Below, one piece after another: positions 6,355 through 7,131 of a stretch of 7,131 nucleotides of DNA. Made by a program: the position numbers and the translations under genes. Source of the DNA: Atopobium sp. (GTDB lineage: Bacteria > Actinomycetota > Coriobacteriia > Coriobacteriales > Atopobiaceae). Under the pieces are notes generated by a model. It made no database searches and was not told the DNA's origin. It worked only from the letters and a program-made list of their open reading frames with translations. Location of the stretch: positions 1 through 7,131 of the forward strand of contig JABZHD010000055.1 in NCBI GenBank assembly GCA_015259045.1. Direction: 5' to 3'. How positions within the stretch are numbered: position 1 is the first letter of the stretch; every line of letters starts with the position of its first letter.

Positions 6355-6480
6355 GGGAGCTCCTGAGTTGTAAGTGCCTTTGAGAAGTCTACCATCATTA
6401 AACGTTGCACTTGCTTTGAGAATTCAAGAGGAAAAAACGTCGGACAAACAAAACAAATTCAAAACTAATCTGCTATTTGC

Positions 6481-6509
6481 TTGACAACGTATACCATTTG
6501 TATCAGAAT
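6481..6509 (+). promoter_or_regulatory. promoter of the RelB/DinJ antitoxin gene
   Basis: A perfect -35 box TTGACA (6481-6486) is followed after 17 bp by CAGAAT (6504-6509), a 4/6 match to the -10 consensus. Initiation would fall about 10-15 nt before the SD AGGAG (6519-6523), which is 8 nt from the ATG at 6532. The spacing and position are typical for a sigma-70-type promoter. Confidence 0.65.
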
Positions 6510-6530
6510 CGCTTAAAAAGGAGCTGATAC
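6489..6530 (+). promoter_or_regulatory. probable autoregulatory operator with three GTAT/ATAC boxes
   Basis: The spacer and leader contain GTATAC (6489-6494), GTATCAG (6500-6506) and its perfect inverse CTGATAC (6524-6530). The 7-bp inverted pair encloses the transcription start region and the SD. Type II antitoxins with ribbon-helix-helix domains bind short inverted repeats overlapping their own promoter, so these boxes are the obvious candidate operator. The 7-bp pair could also form a hairpin in the mRNA with the SD in its loop. Confidence 0.5.
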
Positions 6531-6531
6531 T

Positions 6532-6801
6532 ATGGCAACAAGTCCTACTCAAATTCGCATCGATAGCAATGTCAAAACAGAAGCAAATGAACTGTTTAAA
6601 AAGCTCGGCATCGATATGTCAAGTGCTGTGAACATCTTCTTACGCCAGTGCGTTTTGCACGGCGGCCTTCCTTTTAAAGTGGAAATCCCAAAGTTTAATG
6701 CTGAAACACTGGCTGCTATGGACGAAGCACGCGATATCATGTCAGGTAAAATTCAAGCAACATCCTATGACACCGCAGATGAGCTGTTTAAAGATATGTA
6801 G
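6532..6801 (+). CDS. type II toxin-antitoxin antitoxin, RelB/DinJ family
   Basis: The protein has 89 residues, the usual size of the family. The N-terminal part (TQIRIDSNVKTEANELFKKLGIDMSSAVNIFLRQCV) is a ribbon-helix-helix DNA-binding domain of the RelB/DinJ type, followed by the common GGLPF segment (44-48). The C-terminal part (about 55-89) should be the flexible toxin-binding tail. It would neutralise a RelE/YafQ-type mRNA endonuclease and repress its own promoter through the boxes at 6489-6530. The expected toxin does not follow: an ATG six bases after the stop (6808) is cut off after four bases by an IS3-family element. The antitoxin therefore looks orphaned, at least in this window; the rest of the toxin may lie beyond the IS. 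Confidence 0.88.
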   Translation: MATSPTQIRIDSNVKTEANELFKKLGIDMSSAVNIFLRQCVLHGGLPFKVEIPKFNAETLAAMDEARDIMSGKIQATSYDTADELFKDM

Positions 6802-6807
6802 CGCATC

Positions 6808-6852
6808 ATGTTGTACCGACCCCCAAAAGTTAGACCAAAATCTAACGATTAG
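6808..6852 (+). pseudogene. possible 5' stub of the cognate toxin gene, interrupted by the IS
   Basis: ATG at 6808 lies six bases after the antitoxin stop, the usual position of a RelE/YafQ toxin start. Only ATGT (6808-6811) would be host sequence; the frame then enters the IS left end and stops at TAG 6850-6852 after 14 codons. The identity as a toxin start rests only on position, so confidence is low. Confidence 0.3.
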
Positions 6853-6862
6853 GAGGTCGGTA
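6814..6862 (+). promoter_or_regulatory. IS left-end hairpin sequestering the transposase Shine-Dalgarno
   Basis: Outer arms 6814-6824 and 6852-6862 pair over 11 positions with one mismatch, including a perfect TACCGACC/GGTCGGTA. Inner arms GTTAGA (6829-6834) and TCTAAC (6841-6846) extend the structure. The OrfA SD AGGAGGT (6851-6857) is almost wholly in the 3' arm, and TTTTT follows at 6863-6867. Transcripts entering from outside, such as from the antitoxin promoter, would fold this hairpin, hiding the SD and possibly terminating. Confidence 0.65.
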
Positions 6863-6867
6863 TTTTT

Positions 6868-7131
6868 ATGGCAAAACATAGTTTCGAATTCAAGAAGAAA
6901 GTCGTTTTAGAGTATTTAGATGGCAAAGGTGGAGTGAAATATCTTTCTAAAAGATATGGACTTGGTTCTGATTCACAGCTACGCACATGGATTAATGCAT
7001 ACAATGCGTTCGGTGATGAAGGATTAATGCGTTCTCGTAAACAAACAAAATACTCTTTCGAAAAGAAGATTTCTGTTGTAGAACTATATCTATCAAGTGA
7101 AATTTCATATCAAGACTTGGCAATTCAAGAA
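6868..7131 (+). CDS. IS3-family transposase OrfA (helix-turn-helix subunit), 3' end outside window
   Basis: 88 codons are visible, and the frame is open to the window edge. MAKHSFEFKKKVVLEYLDGKGGVKYLSKRYGL is the first helix-turn-helix of an IS150/IS3-group OrfA, with the usual SQLRTWINAYNAFGDEGLMRSR linker. A second helix-turn-helix begins at YSFEKKISVVELYLSSEISYQDLA. OrfA binds the terminal inverted repeats. In this family it is normally joined to the DDE catalytic OrfB by programmed -1 frameshifting; that part is not in the window. The start ATG has the strong SD AGGAGGT (6851-6857) at 10 nt. The expected full length is near 170-180 residues, so about half is visible. Confidence 0.85.
   Translation, partial: MAKHSFEFKKKVVLEYLDGKGGVKYLSKRYGLGSDSQLRTWINAYNAFGDEGLMRSRKQTKYSFEKKISVVELYLSSEISYQDLAIQE

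Larger units (their letters stand above)
6812..7131 (+). mobile_element. left end of an IS3-family (IS150-like) insertion sequence, truncated by window
   Basis: The boundary is placed at 6812, where TGTACCGACCCCCAAAAG begins. This matches the TGTAC-type ends of IS150-group elements, with the ACCCCCAAAAGTTAGAC style common in the family. The transposase OrfA starts 56 bp in. The sequence is visibly more AT-rich than the flanking genes, consistent with acquisition. The right end and target duplication are outside the window, so the exact boundary is inferred. Confidence 0.75.

Overview
The window looks like a chromosomal segment of a mid-GC, Gram-positive-type anaerobe. An LPETG wall-anchored repeat protein, a SemiSWEET transporter and an L-ATC hydrolase-family protein occur together, which would fit an Atopobium/Lancefieldella-type member of the Coriobacteriia. 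The taxon is inferred from gene content and style and was not tested by any search. No rRNA, tRNA or CRISPR array is visible.

Layout. The left edge holds the 3' end of a TrmL-type tRNA 2'-O-methyltransferase (+). It converges on a large minus-strand gene (422-3001) for a secreted, sortase-anchored surface protein built from alternating MucBP-like and InlB/Listeria-Bacteroides repeat modules. A strong hairpin terminator lies between the two. To the right, still on the minus strand, come a decayed second copy of a CPBP-protease 3' end (open frame 3001-3387), a small SemiSWEET sugar transporter (3432-3695), an intact CPBP-family intramembrane protease (3790-4779), an L-ATC hydrolase-family protein (4867-5475) and a nucleoside phosphorylase with a GTG start (5587-6354). 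After a 177-bp divergent intergenic region, the plus strand carries a RelB/DinJ-type antitoxin (6532-6801). The left end of an IS3-family (IS150-like) element follows immediately, with its OrfA running off the right edge.

How the parts relate. The five minus-strand genes do not form one obvious pathway. They look like a loose cluster of cell-envelope genes (surface protein, SemiSWEET, CPBP protease) and small-molecule salvage genes (ATC hydrolase, nucleoside phosphorylase), with several internal stop signals.

The most interesting signals are local. (1) The antitoxin appears orphaned by an IS inserted about four bases into the expected toxin start. (2) Two genes (SemiSWEET and the IS transposase) have their Shine-Dalgarno sequence inside the 3' arm of a strong hairpin followed by a U-run. 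(3) A 129-bp near-duplicate of the CPBP 3' end flanks the SemiSWEET unit, and all seven codon differences between the copies change the amino acid. (4) The TrmL tail carries an insertion of roughly 40 residues just before its knot-forming motif. I saw no clear evidence of a wholly new defence or metabolic system here.
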